NCBI RefSeq assembly: GCF_024169655.1
Contig: NZ_JALJWV010000001.1
Location: forward strand, 3,911,001 to 3,975,000
Direction: 5' to 3'
DNA: 64,000 nucleotides
Source: Pseudomonas marginalis
Lineage (GTDB): Bacteria > Pseudomonadota > Gammaproteobacteria > Pseudomonadales > Pseudomonadaceae
Part shown: positions 9,081 to 17,059 of the stretch, in pieces
Position numbering within the stretch: position 1 is the first letter of the stretch
Layout: the number at the start of each line of letters is the position of its first letter
The notes under the pieces: generated by a model
What the model was told of the DNA's origin: nothing
Database searches by the model: none
The model's input: only the letters and a program-made list of their open reading frames with translations
Translations under genes and position numbers: made by a program

Positions 9081-10644
9081 GATGGAGTTCCTTCATGTTG
9101 GCATCGTAAGCATAACGACCGGTTCCGAGGCTGCCCGGCCCTTGGCGGGCGAACTTGACCATCAGGAACATTTCAACCACCAGCAGCACGGTGTAGAAAG
9201 CGACGAAGCCTGCCAGCGAGCCATAGAGGTTATTGACGCTAAGGGTGGAGACACTCATGTGAGTGGGCAGCACGCCGTAGATGGTCCAGGGTTGACGACC
9301 ATATTCAGCGACGAACCAGCCCAGCTCACAGGCCAGCCAAGGCGCAGGCAGCATGCACAGGGCCCAACGCAGCAGCCAGCGGCGGCGTGTGCAGGCCGAC
9401 TGCAAGGTGCTCCAGAAGGCCAGCCCGAACAGCAGGAGCATGGCGAAACCCAGCGCGACCATGACGCGGAACGCCCAGAACATCGGGGTCACGTGCGGTA
9501 CGGTGTCGTTCATCGCCTTGTCGATGATCTCCGGCGTGGCTTGGTTCACATCTTCAACGTACTTTTTCAGCAGCAGGCCAAAGCCGAGGTCCGCTTTGTA
9601 CTCTTCGAAGGTATCGAACGCCGCCTTATCGGTGCGATCGGCCCGCAGGGCTTCAAGCGCATTGACGGCGGTAATGCCACGCAGGATGCGCGCGCGGTTC
9701 TTCGCTTTGATGTCGTGAATGCCAGGAATCTGCTTGCTGATCGAGCGTGTGCCGATCAAGCCCATCACCCAGGGCACATCGACTTCCCAGTTATTCCTGG
9801 ACTCGGCTTCGTTGATGCTGGCCAGCAAGGTCAGGCCCGCCGGCGCGGGTTTGGTTTCCCACATGGCTTCCATGGCCGCCAGCTTGGTTTGCTGCGCCTC
9901 ACCCACGGTGTAACCCGATTCATCCCCCAGCACGATCACGCTCAGCACCGAGGCCAGACCGAACGCCGCCGCCACCCGGAAGCTGCGTTTGGCGAACTCG
10001 ACATCACGGTTCTTGAGCAAGTACCAGCTGGAAATCGACAACACGAACATCGAACCGGTGACATAACCGGCCGACACCGTGTGCACAAACTTGGCCTGGG
10101 CGACCGGGTTGAACACCACCGCCCAGAAATCGACCATCTCCATGCGCATGGTGATGTAGCTGAATTCCGAGCCCACCGGGTTCTGCATCCAGCCATTGGC
10201 GATCAGAATCCACAGCGCCGACAGGTTGGTACCGACGGCCATCAGCAGCGTGACCAGCAAGTGGTGTTCTTTCTTCAGGCGATCCCAGCCAAAGAAGAAC
10301 AGACCGATCATGGTCGATTCGAGGAAGAACGCCATCAAGCCCTCGATGGCCAGCGGCGCACCGAAGATGTCGCCCACGTAGTGCGAGTAGTACGCCCAGT
10401 TGGTGCCGAACTGGAATTCCAGGGTGATACCGGTTGTCACCCCCAGGGCGAAGTTAATGCCGAATAACTTGCCCCAGAAGCGCGTCATGTCCTTCCAGAT
10501 GACATTCCCGGTCATCACATAGACGCTTTCCATGATGACGAGCAGCCACACCATGCCAACCGTCAGCGGTACGAATAGAAAGTGGTAAAGCGCAGTAGCT
10601 GCGAACTGCAGCCGTGACAAATCCACCAGTTGTTCTGATATCAC
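9073..10644 (-). CDS. cydA: cytochrome bd ubiquinol oxidase subunit I, long Q-loop type
   Basis: Haem-bearing catalytic subunit, 523 residues. Visible: the b595 ligand region in ALYHFLFVPLTVG, a haem b558 histidine in FVHTVSAGYVTG, the GRQPW motif (AEYGRQPWTIYG), and a long Q-loop with YTVGEAQQTKLAAMEAMWET and KADLGFGLLLKKY, which matches E. coli CydA rather than the short-loop CioA usual in pseudomonads. The start is GTG 10644: it has AAGGGG seven bases upstream and overlaps the cydP stop as GTGA. Cytochrome bd is known to resist sulfide, which fits the neighbouring sulfide genes. Confidence 0.95.
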   Translation of the reverse strand: MISEQLVDLSRLQFAATALYHFLFVPLTVGMVWLLVIMESVYVMTGNVIWKDMTRFWGKLFGINFALGVTTGITLEFQFGTNWAYYSHYVGDIFGAPLAIEGLMAFFLESTMIGLFFFGWDRLKKEHHLLVTLLMAVGTNLSALWILIANGWMQNPVGSEFSYITMRMEMVDFWAVVFNPVAQAKFVHTVSAGYVTGSMFVLSISSWYLLKNRDVEFAKRSFRVAAAFGLASVLSVIVLGDESGYTVGEAQQTKLAAMEAMWETKPAPAGLTLLASINEAESRNNWEVDVPWVMGLIGTRSISKQIPGIHDIKAKNRARILRGITAVNALEALRADRTDKAAFDTFEEYKADLGFGLLLKKYVEDVNQATPEIIDKAMNDTVPHVTPMFWAFRVMVALGFAMLLLFGLAFWSTLQSACTRRRWLLRWALCMLPAPWLACELGWFVAEYGRQPWTIYGVLPTHMSVSTLSVNNLYGSLAGFVAFYTVLLVVEMFLMVKFARQGPGSLGTGRYAYDANMKELHHA

Positions 10645-10817
10645 TTGCTTGCCCCTTGAGTCGAGGTGGGTACACCGAAACGGTTGCCGACAATGTTCGG
10701 GTCGACACTGACGTGCGAATCCCGGATGAACAGCCACCACAGCACGCTCAACAGCAGGAGCTTGATCAGCACCGCTGTAATCAGATGGCGTAGTAGGCGT
10801 TTGTCGGAAATGGTCAT
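10641..10817 (-). CDS. cydP: CydP-like small cytochrome oxidase subunit
   Basis: Single-pass membrane peptide of 58 residues: MTISDKRLLRHLITAVLIKL, then LLLSVLWWLFIRDSHV. The basic start, the K-L-x-L-L-x-x-L-W-W-x-F core and the place just before cydA agree with the putative small subunit called CydP. The stop overlaps the cydA GTG by four bases. The ribosome site is weak (AGG close to the ATG). A TTG far upstream (10928) would give an AT-rich extension without family resemblance, so it was not used. Confidence 0.75.
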   Translation of the reverse strand: MTISDKRLLRHLITAVLIKLLLLSVLWWLFIRDSHVSVDPNIVGNRFGVPTSTQGASK

Positions 10818-10829
10818 GCCTATGCAGTA

Positions 10830-10845
10830 AGCACAGGACATGCCA
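10830..10845 (-). promoter_or_regulatory. possible sigma-54 promoter of the cyd operon
   Basis: Read on the minus strand: TGGCATGTCCTGTGCT. It keeps the GG-N10-GC core and most of the TGGCAC-N5-TTGCW consensus. A problem is that the transcription start would fall only about two bases before the cydP ATG, so either the mRNA is nearly leaderless, cydP starts later, or the match is accidental. It is reported because CTGCCA palindromes like those before the sulfide operon lie about 90-120 bases upstream. Confidence 0.35.
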
Positions 10846-10932
10846 AAGGCAGAATTTCTATTTTTATCGTTTAAAAACAGTAATTTATAGATTTTTAGCG
10901 GCGAGTTTGACGCACCACCGCAGATCAATCCG

Positions 10933-10965
10933 CTGCCAATCTGCCAGCATGGCAGTCATTGGCAG
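10933..10965. promoter_or_regulatory. nested CTGCCA palindromes, candidate FisR enhancer for cyd
   Basis: An inner inverted repeat CTGCCA-GCA-TGGCAG (10941-10955) sits inside an outer one, CTGCCAAT (10933-10940) and ATTGGCAG (10958-10965). The two are almost concentric. The same CTGCCA/TGGCAG half-sites occur upstream of the persulfide dioxygenase gene. The element lies between the end of fisR and the cyd operon, at the distance expected for a sigma-54 enhancer. Binding by FisR is inferred. Confidence 0.5.
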
Positions 10966-10975
10966 TCGTAGATGA

Positions 10976-12307
10976 CTAGGCCAGGCCCTGTTCTTTCAGG
11001 CGTCGGTACAAGGTGCGGTCGCTGATCCCCAGGTGCTTGGCCAGCTCGCTGCGGGTGCCTTTGAACGTCGCCAGTGCCTGCGCCAGCGAGCTGTCATCGA
11101 ACGTCGTCGAAGCATCAGCATCAGCCTGAAGCGGCAGCGCCACGGACGCCTGGGGTAAATGGATGGCGCGGATGACGCCATCGTCAGCGAACAGACTCGC
11201 TCTTTCCAGGGCATTGCGTAACTCACGGATATTGCCAGGCCACGGATACTGCTGAAGCCTTGCCAGGGCTTCGGCGTCGATGGTCAGCCGACGCTTGCCG
11301 GCACCGCGACGTTGTAGAAATGAATTCACCAGCAAGCCGATGTCTTCTACCCGGTTGCGCAAAGGGGGCAAGTGAATGGGAAAAGCGCTGATGCGGTAGT
11401 ACAGGTCCTGCCTGAACTCGCCCTTTTCCATCATTTTTTCCAGCGGTTTGTGGGTGGCGGCAATCAATCTGAAATTGGCGTGGAAGGTCTCGACACTGCC
11501 GACCCGGCGATAGGTGCCCGATTCGATCAGGCGCAACAGTTTGACCTGCATGGACAACGGCACATCGCCAATCTCATCTAGAAACAACGTGCCGCCCTGG
11601 GCCGTTTCAACCAAGCCGGGCTTGCGCGTGACGGCGCCGGTGAAGGCACCTTTTTCATGGCCGAACAGCTCGCTCTCAAAGAGTGTTTCGGTCAAGCCAG
11701 AGCAATCCACCACGACAAACGGCCCGCTGGCCCGCTCGCTGGTTTCATGGACGGCGCGCGCGAACAGCTCTTTGCCCGTGCCCGACTCGCCCAGGAGCAG
11801 CACCGGCAACATGGAGGGCGCCACCCGCTGCAGTTCCGACAGGGCGAGGTTGAAGGCCGGTGAACAGCCTACCAAGCCATCGTTGCTCGGGCGCGCCGAC
11901 GCGCTGCGCACCAGCGTCAGGCGCTCCACATAAGCGGTGATCGCACCGTGCTCGTCGAGGATCGGGCGTAATTCGACATCGACGTGCTCAGGCCCCCGCG
12001 GTGTGTGGTGGATGTGCAAGACACGATCCGGCCCACGCATTTCCTGGGCCTTTTTCATCGGGCAATTCTCACCCGCCTGGTCACAGGGGACGTCGTAATG
12101 GTGTGAGATCTGATAACACTTATGGCCGATAAACGGTTTGTCAGCGCTACCGAACTGGCGCTGATAGGCCGTGTTGGCCGCCAGGATGTTGTAGTCCGGA
12201 TCGAGCACGATCATTGGATTGGGCTCGTGTTCCAGAAACGAAACAAGCGACTGCACTTGATCCGGGCGTGGGACGGCGTCGGGTGGGGTAGGCAGAAAAG
12301 TCTTCAT
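10976..12307 (-). CDS. fisR: FisR-like sigma-54-dependent activator (sulfane sulfur sensor)
   Basis: Enhancer-binding activator of 443 residues. The N-terminal PAS-like domain (about 20-135) has cysteines C64, C75 and C82 spaced 11 and 7, the spacing reported for C53, C64 and C71 of Cupriavidus FisR, which senses polysulfide. The AAA+ domain has Walker A GESGTGKE (173-180), GAFTGA (220-225) for sigma-54 contact and GGTLFLDEIGDVP. A Fis-type helix-turn-helix ends the protein (SELAKHLGISDRTLYRRLKE). The start at 12307 has AGGAG five bases upstream. It is divergent from the persulfide dioxygenase operon, its expected target, and lies just upstream of cyd on the same strand. Confidence 0.88.
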   Translation of the reverse strand: MKTFLPTPPDAVPRPDQVQSLVSFLEHEPNPMIVLDPDYNILAANTAYQRQFGSADKPFIGHKCYQISHHYDVPCDQAGENCPMKKAQEMRGPDRVLHIHHTPRGPEHVDVELRPILDEHGAITAYVERLTLVRSASARPSNDGLVGCSPAFNLALSELQRVAPSMLPVLLLGESGTGKELFARAVHETSERASGPFVVVDCSGLTETLFESELFGHEKGAFTGAVTRKPGLVETAQGGTLFLDEIGDVPLSMQVKLLRLIESGTYRRVGSVETFHANFRLIAATHKPLEKMMEKGEFRQDLYYRISAFPIHLPPLRNRVEDIGLLVNSFLQRRGAGKRRLTIDAEALARLQQYPWPGNIRELRNALERASLFADDGVIRAIHLPQASVALPLQADADASTTFDDSSLAQALATFKGTRSELAKHLGISDRTLYRRLKEQGLA

Positions 12308-12340
12308 CACGGCTCCTGGTATCCATTCTTCCATCCTGTT

Positions 12341-12379
12341 GTGGCACTGCCACCTCTGTCAAGGCACTGCCAATGGCAG
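12341..12379. promoter_or_regulatory. paired CTGCCA/TGGCAG palindromes, candidate FisR enhancer
   Basis: Two near-perfect palindromes lie in tandem: GTGGCA-C-TGCCAC (12341-12353) and CTGCCA-A-TGGCAG (12367-12379). They are about 100 bases upstream of the sigma-54 promoter of the sulfide operon, and a near-consensus IHF site (AATCAATTGGATA, 12437-12449) lies between them. This is the normal layout of a sigma-54 regulatory region. Assignment to FisR is inferred from position. Confidence 0.55.
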
Positions 12380-12476
12380 ATTAATCCGCCAGACGCAGGC
12401 CTGAACAAGCCCATAGACAAACACAAAGCCCAATAAAATCAATTGGATATTAGGCTATTTGGCTAAAATCCTGGCC

Positions 12477-12492
12477 TGGCAAACTTATTGCA
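12477..12492 (+). promoter_or_regulatory. sigma-54 (RpoN) promoter of the sulfide oxidation operon
   Basis: TGGCAAACTTATTGCA matches the -24/-12 consensus TGGCAC-N5-TTGCA with the invariant GG-N10-GC. Transcription would start near 12503, leaving a leader of about 47 bases before the persulfide dioxygenase ATG. The divergent gene encodes a sigma-54 activator, which supports the call. Confidence 0.72.
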
Positions 12493-12549
12493 GCGTCAGT
12501 CCTTAGTCTAAGCGGCTCGAAAAAAAAGCCCCCCCTAAGGAGACAGTTC

Positions 12550-13428
12550 ATGCGCGTCAAACTTCACGTCGAAGGCTTCTTCGACCCTGCTACCCACACC
12601 GTCAGCTATCTGGTACTCGATGAGGCCACCCGCCACTGCGCGCTCATCGACAGCGTATTGGATTACGATCCTAAATCAGGCTACACCGCCACCACCTCCG
12701 CCGACCGTCTGATAGCACGGGTGAACGAGCTGAACGCAAAGGTCGAGTGGATTCTCGAGACCCACGTCCACGCCGACCACCTGACCGCCGCGCCCTACCT
12801 GAAAGAAAAGCTCGGCGGAAAAATAGGCATCGGCAGCCAGATCTCGACCGTGCAAAAGGTCTTCGGCACGCTGTTCAATACCGGTAGCGAGATGCCCCGC
12901 GACGGCAGCCAGTTCGATCACCTGTTCGTCAACGACGAATCGTTCAGCATCGGCACGCTGCACTGCACCGCGCTGCATACACCCGGCCATACGCCAGCCT
13001 GCATGACTTACCTGATCAGCAAGGGCAGCGAAACGGCGGCCTTCGTCGGCGATACGCTGTTCATGCCCGACTACGGCACCGCCCGCTGCGACTTCCCCGG
13101 CGGTAATGCGCGCACGCTGTTCCAGTCAATCAACAAAGTGTTGAGCCTGCCCGCAGATACGTTGCTGTATATGTGCCACGACTACCAGCCAGGCGGCCGC
13201 GAGGTGCAATTCGTCAGCACCGTTGCCGAACAACGCGAGCACAACGTGCATGTGCGCAATGGCATCAGTGAGGAGGAGTTCGTGGCGATGCGTACCAAGC
13301 GGGATGCCTCGATGGACATGCCGACACTGATCCTGCCCTCGGTCCAGGTCAACATGCGAGCCGGGCATTTGCCCGAGCCTGAATCGAACGGGACCCGCTA
13401 TCTGAAAATCCCGCTCAACGTCGCCTGA
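12550..13428 (+). CDS. persulfide dioxygenase-like MBL-fold enzyme
   Basis: Metallo-beta-lactamase-fold enzyme of 292 residues in the ETHE1/Blh group, which oxidises glutathione persulfide to sulfite. The metal site is intact: THVHADH (71-77), HTPGHTP (143-149), GDTLF (167-171) and MCHDY near 222. It has a strong ribosome site, AAGGAGA, before the ATG. It is the first gene of an operon with sulfide:quinone reductase and a TauE-type exporter, which gives a complete route from sulfide to persulfide to sulfite to export. Control by the divergent FisR through the sigma-54 promoter is likely. Confidence 0.9.
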   Translation: MRVKLHVEGFFDPATHTVSYLVLDEATRHCALIDSVLDYDPKSGYTATTSADRLIARVNELNAKVEWILETHVHADHLTAAPYLKEKLGGKIGIGSQISTVQKVFGTLFNTGSEMPRDGSQFDHLFVNDESFSIGTLHCTALHTPGHTPACMTYLISKGSETAAFVGDTLFMPDYGTARCDFPGGNARTLFQSINKVLSLPADTLLYMCHDYQPGGREVQFVSTVAEQREHNVHVRNGISEEEFVAMRTKRDASMDMPTLILPSVQVNMRAGHLPEPESNGTRYLKIPLNVA

Positions 13429-13485
13429 CACTCACCCCCCCCCCAAAAAAACATATAAGAAAAAATACCCATAACGGAGACACTT

Positions 13486-15156
13486 ATGGATATCCGCCGC
13501 CTTGCACCTGCTTTATCGGTATCAGAACAGATTCTCCCCAGCCAATTGGCTGAACTGAAAGCCGCCGGCTTTCGTGCCATCATTTGTAACCGCCCCGATG
13601 GCGAAGGCAGCGACCAACCGTTGTTTGCCGAAATCAAACGCGCCGCCGACGCAGTCGGCATCGAGGCGCACTACCTTCCCGCCGAATCGGGCAAAGTCAC
13701 CGACGAGCAAGGGGCGGCCTTCGGCAAGCTGTTGGAAACGCTGCCCAAGCCGGTGTTGGCCTATTGCCGGTCCGGTATGCGCTCGACAACGATGTGGGCG
13801 CTGTCACAAGCGGGTCAACACGACCTGCCGCACATCGTCGAGAGCGCCAAAAAAGCCGGCTTCGACATGAAAGGCGTGATTCGGCGGATTGCGAACCAGG
13901 GTCGCACGCCGGTCGAAGTGGCTGAGGCGCAGCACACCGTGGTCATCATCGGCGCTGGCGCGGCGGGTATCGCCACCGCCTCCAGCCTGCTGGCCCGCGC
14001 GCCGGGGCTCGACATTGCGATCGTCGACCCGGCCGATGTGCATTACTACCAGCCCGGCTGGACCTTGGTGGGTGGCGGTGTGTTCGACGCGCGCCAAACG
14101 GCTCACACGATGGGCACCACCCTGCCCCGCGGCGTGCATTGGATCAAGGCGGCGGTGGCGGCTTTCGAGCCCGAGCGAAATGCGGTCATTCTGGATGGCT
14201 GCCGGGTCGTCAAATACGAGCAACTGATCGTGTGCCCCGGCCTGAAGCTCGATTGGCATGCCATCGAGGGGTTGTCGGAGACCCTGGGCCGCAACGGCGT
14301 GACCTCCAATTACCTGTATCACCTGGCGCCTTATACCTGGGAAAGGGTGCAGCAACTGCGGGGTGGCCGGGCGATTTTCACGCAGCCGCCGATGCCGATC
14401 AAATGTGCCGGGGCGCCGCAAAAAGCCATGTACCTATCGGCCGATCATTGGAAACGCAGCGGCGTACTGGATGCCGTCGAGATCGAGTTCTACAGCGCCG
14501 GTGCGGTGCTGTTCGGGGTTCCCGACTATGTGCCGGCGCTGATGGAATACGTCACTGCTTACGGTATCGACCTGAATTTCGGCAACACCCTCACCCACGT
14601 CGATGGCCCGGCACGGACGGCCACGTTCAGCGGCGTGAATCCGGATGGCAGCCCCCGTGTGGTGACCCGTGAGTTTGATTTGCTGCATGTGGTGCCACCG
14701 CAGGTCGCGCCGGACTTCATTCGGGTCAGCCCGCTGGCTGACGCGGCCGGCTGGATTGATGTCGACCCCGCCACGCTACGGCATAAAACCTGGGCAAACA
14801 TTCATGCACTGGGCGACGCGGCCAATTCGAGCAACGCCAAGACCGCTGCCGCCGCCCGCAAGCAGGCGCCGGTGGTGGCCCATAACGTGTTGGCGGTCAT
14901 GGGTAAGGCGAACGGTTGCGCCCAATACGACGGTTATGGCTCCTGCCCGCTGACGGTGGAACGCGGCAAGATCGTCCTGGCGGAGTTCACCTATGGCGGC
15001 AAGGTCGCCCCCAGCTTCCCGTCATGGCTGATCGACGGCACCCGCCCCTCCCGGCTGGCCTGGCTGCTCAAAGAGCGGATTCTTCCACCGCTGTATTGGA
15101 AGGGCATGCTCAAGGGCCGCGAATGGCTGGCGAAACCCGAGTTGACCGACCGATGA
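13486..15156 (+). CDS. DUF442 sulfurtransferase-like domain fused to sulfide:quinone reductase
   Basis: A 556-residue fusion. Residues 1-115 form a DUF442 (BLH/phosphatase-like) domain with loop YCRSGMRST and C94 as the likely sulfur carrier. From about 150 a two-dinucleotide-binding flavoprotein begins (VVIIGAGAAGIATA, 152-165), with C307 in IKCAGAPQKAMYL, ALGDAANSSNAKTAAAARKQ and a YGSCPL region near the end, all typical of sulfide:quinone reductase. It should oxidise sulfide at the membrane surface, feed electrons to quinone and give persulfide to the preceding dioxygenase. GGAGA precedes the start at 13486. Confidence 0.9.
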   Translation: MDIRRLAPALSVSEQILPSQLAELKAAGFRAIICNRPDGEGSDQPLFAEIKRAADAVGIEAHYLPAESGKVTDEQGAAFGKLLETLPKPVLAYCRSGMRSTTMWALSQAGQHDLPHIVESAKKAGFDMKGVIRRIANQGRTPVEVAEAQHTVVIIGAGAAGIATASSLLARAPGLDIAIVDPADVHYYQPGWTLVGGGVFDARQTAHTMGTTLPRGVHWIKAAVAAFEPERNAVILDGCRVVKYEQLIVCPGLKLDWHAIEGLSETLGRNGVTSNYLYHLAPYTWERVQQLRGGRAIFTQPPMPIKCAGAPQKAMYLSADHWKRSGVLDAVEIEFYSAGAVLFGVPDYVPALMEYVTAYGIDLNFGNTLTHVDGPARTATFSGVNPDGSPRVVTREFDLLHVVPPQVAPDFIRVSPLADAAGWIDVDPATLRHKTWANIHALGDAANSSNAKTAAAARKQAPVVAHNVLAVMGKANGCAQYDGYGSCPLTVERGKIVLAEFTYGGKVAPSFPSWLIDGTRPSRLAWLLKERILPPLYWKGMLKGREWLAKPELTDR

Positions 15157-15184
15157 AATCAGGGCTGAACGCAAGGAGACTGAA

Positions 15185-15991
15185 ATGATCATGGTCTTAC
15201 TGCTCGGACTGACAGTGGGCGTGATTCTGGCGCTGACCGGCGCCGGCGGTGGAATACTCGCGGTGCCGTTGCTGGTGTTCGGGGCGGGCTTGAGCATGGC
15301 CGAGGCCGGGCCCATTGGCCTGCTGGCCGTCGGCCTGGCCGCGACCCTGGGCGCGGTGATGGGCCTGAAAAACGGCACCGTCCGCTACAAGGCAGCGCTG
15401 TTGATTGCCTTCGCTGGGATCATCTGTTCGCCCCTGGGCCTTTGGCTGGCGCAGCGCACGCCGAATCGTCCGTTGACGATCATATTTGCCTGCGTGCTGA
15501 TGTATGTGGCGTTCCGGGTATTCAAACGGTCGTTGCCACCGTCCCCGGCGTCAAAGGCCGCCGTCGCGACCAAGCCGCCGCCCTGCGTATTGGACGCCCA
15601 ACGCGGCAAGCTGAACTGGACGGCGCCGTGCGCCTGGGCGCTCACGGTGTCGGGCGTGGTTGCGGGCGGGCTTTCGGGCTTGCTCGGCGTGGGCGGCGGC
15701 TTTGTGATGGTGCCGGCGCTGCAGCGATACACCAATTTGACCGCGCAGTCGGTGCTGGCAACGTCCCTGGCGGTGATTGCACTGGTGTCGATGTCCGGCG
15801 TTGCCGCCAGCTCTGCGGCCGGGCATCTGCAGTGGGCGATTGCCCTGCCGTTCTCCATAGGTGCATTGTTTGGAATGGCCTGCGGGCGCCTGATCGCAGC
15901 GCGGCTGGCAGGCCCGCACTTGCAACGCGGGTTTGCCGCCGTGTCGATGCTGGTCGCGGTGGCCCTCTTGGTCAAAGCGATTGGAGCATGA
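15185..15991 (+). CDS. TauE/SafE-family sulfite exporter
   Basis: Inner-membrane permease of 268 residues with about eight helices in two repeats. Each repeat begins with a glycine-rich motif: LALTGAGGGILAVPLLVFG near the start and GLLGVGGGFVMVPALQRYTN in the second half, both typical of TauE/SafE. It probably exports sulfite formed by the persulfide dioxygenase. The start at 15185 has AAGGAGA upstream, 28 bases after the reductase gene, so it is the third gene of the operon. Confidence 0.88.
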   Translation: MIMVLLLGLTVGVILALTGAGGGILAVPLLVFGAGLSMAEAGPIGLLAVGLAATLGAVMGLKNGTVRYKAALLIAFAGIICSPLGLWLAQRTPNRPLTIIFACVLMYVAFRVFKRSLPPSPASKAAVATKPPPCVLDAQRGKLNWTAPCAWALTVSGVVAGGLSGLLGVGGGFVMVPALQRYTNLTAQSVLATSLAVIALVSMSGVAASSAAGHLQWAIALPFSIGALFGMACGRLIAARLAGPHLQRGFAAVSMLVAVALLVKAIGA

Positions 15992-16055
15992 GCCTAGACT
16001 AGCGACTACCAGGCGTGCCTGAGCCACGCCTGTCACCCATGACGGGACAAGCCCC

Positions 16056-16250
16056 ATGCAGTTCCCCGGCAAGCGTGAACTGGACCGACGCCTGGTTGGC
16101 AGCAGCCTGTTATTTGGCATCGGTTGGGGCATTGCCAGGATTTGCCCCGGCCCGGCGGTGGCCATCCTGCTGAAAGAACACTGGCAAGCCGTCGTGTTTT
16201 TGCATCTAAGACGCAACTACCGCCGCAGTATTTTATTGAATAACGGTTAA
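16056..16250 (+). pseudogene. truncated YeeE/YedE-family (DUF6691) remnant
   Basis: An open frame of 64 codons. Its first 43 residues, from PGKRELDRRLVGSSLLFGI through the motif GWGIARICPGPAVAIL, match the conserved part of YeeE/YedE-type sulfur-transport membrane proteins; the rest (HLRRNYRRSILLNNG) is unrelated and loses hydrophobicity. A complete gene would be over 130 codons and carry several helices. YeeE-type genes often sit beside DUF442-SQR and TauE genes, so this is most likely a decayed former member of the operon. It may not be translated. Confidence 0.65.
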
Positions 16251-16475
16251 AGGCAGACTCAACTTATCAGCTGAATCGAATCATCTGCTTAATGCGACAA
16301 ACCACTGTAGCTGCGCGCGCAACATTATAAGTCGGGTGAATATCCGCACCAAAAAAATCCAAATTTACTGTGCCACCGCGTTAGCCATTAGTCGAATACT
16401 GCCCCTCACAAGCAGGGCTTTATAGTGCATGATAGAAAAACCAACCACGATTAAAATCGACTCTCGGTACTTTTA

Positions 16476-16709
16476 ATGTCGCCCATACACGCCTCACCCA
16501 ACACCCTTCAGATAAATGAGGAACTGTTGCAATTACTCCGAGCGACGGCGAACGCCCAAACGCTCTGGATGACAACTGTCAATCATTTAGAGGCGGCCTG
16601 TGATGAGGTATGGCTGGCTCGCATGTTTGAGGTGGAGAGCCTTGAAAACCAATACAGGGCTTGCCAGGACCAGCTGTTTTCCTATCTAAAAAAAGCGATC
16701 AAGATCTAA
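16476..16709 (+). CDS. hypothetical small protein, 77 aa
   Basis: Acidic, probably helical protein (EELLQLLRATANAQTLW, VESLENQYRACQDQLFSYL) without a recognised family, signal peptide or membrane segment. There is no clear ribosome site before the ATG, and the flanks have lower GC than their surroundings. It stands alone between the decayed sulfide-operon end and a chemoreceptor gene. It may be real, but the case is weak. Confidence 0.35.
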   Translation: MSPIHASPNTLQINEELLQLLRATANAQTLWMTTVNHLEAACDEVWLARMFEVESLENQYRACQDQLFSYLKKAIKI

Positions 16710-17059
16710 ATCCCTAATTACGACCCTGCACTTTTTTCGAGCGTTGGAGCCCTGAATACGGGCCGGCCATAACCCGGACTCTCTGAATATTCGACTAAAG
16801 TACAAGGCCGCACTGTTACGCTCGCAAACACCCCCTTAGTTGAAGAGCCAGCCTCTTCTCCAACGCCCTACAGACGTGGGCTGTAACCTTTCAGCCCCAC
16901 CGCCCCACAATGTCTCGCACATTCCAACATTTTTTAGACACGGCGCGAATTGTCCTTCGGAACAGCGCAACCGTCAGACTAAAACTAAAGCATTGGGATG
17001 GATGGTCGACATTCAGGGAATCAAGGATCACTCAACCTGCGTTACAACCTGGAGTCCAT
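16710..17059 (+). other. 350-base intergenic region before the chemoreceptor
   Basis: No convincing gene. A frame opening at 16910 runs into the chemoreceptor gene but adds 50 residues that lack chemoreceptor features, so it is treated as leader. The only regulatory signal I see is the sigma-28-like promoter near its 3' end, annotated separately. Confidence 0.5.
16986..17012 (+). promoter_or_regulatory. possible sigma-28 (FliA) promoter
   Basis: TAAAGCAT, an 11-base spacer and GTCGACAT resemble the FliA consensus TAAAGTTT-N11-GCCGATAA, with exact spacing and the conserved TAAAG and CGA cores. It ends 47 bases before the chemoreceptor ATG, a class of gene often read by FliA. Several positions differ from consensus, so this is tentative. 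Confidence 0.4.
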
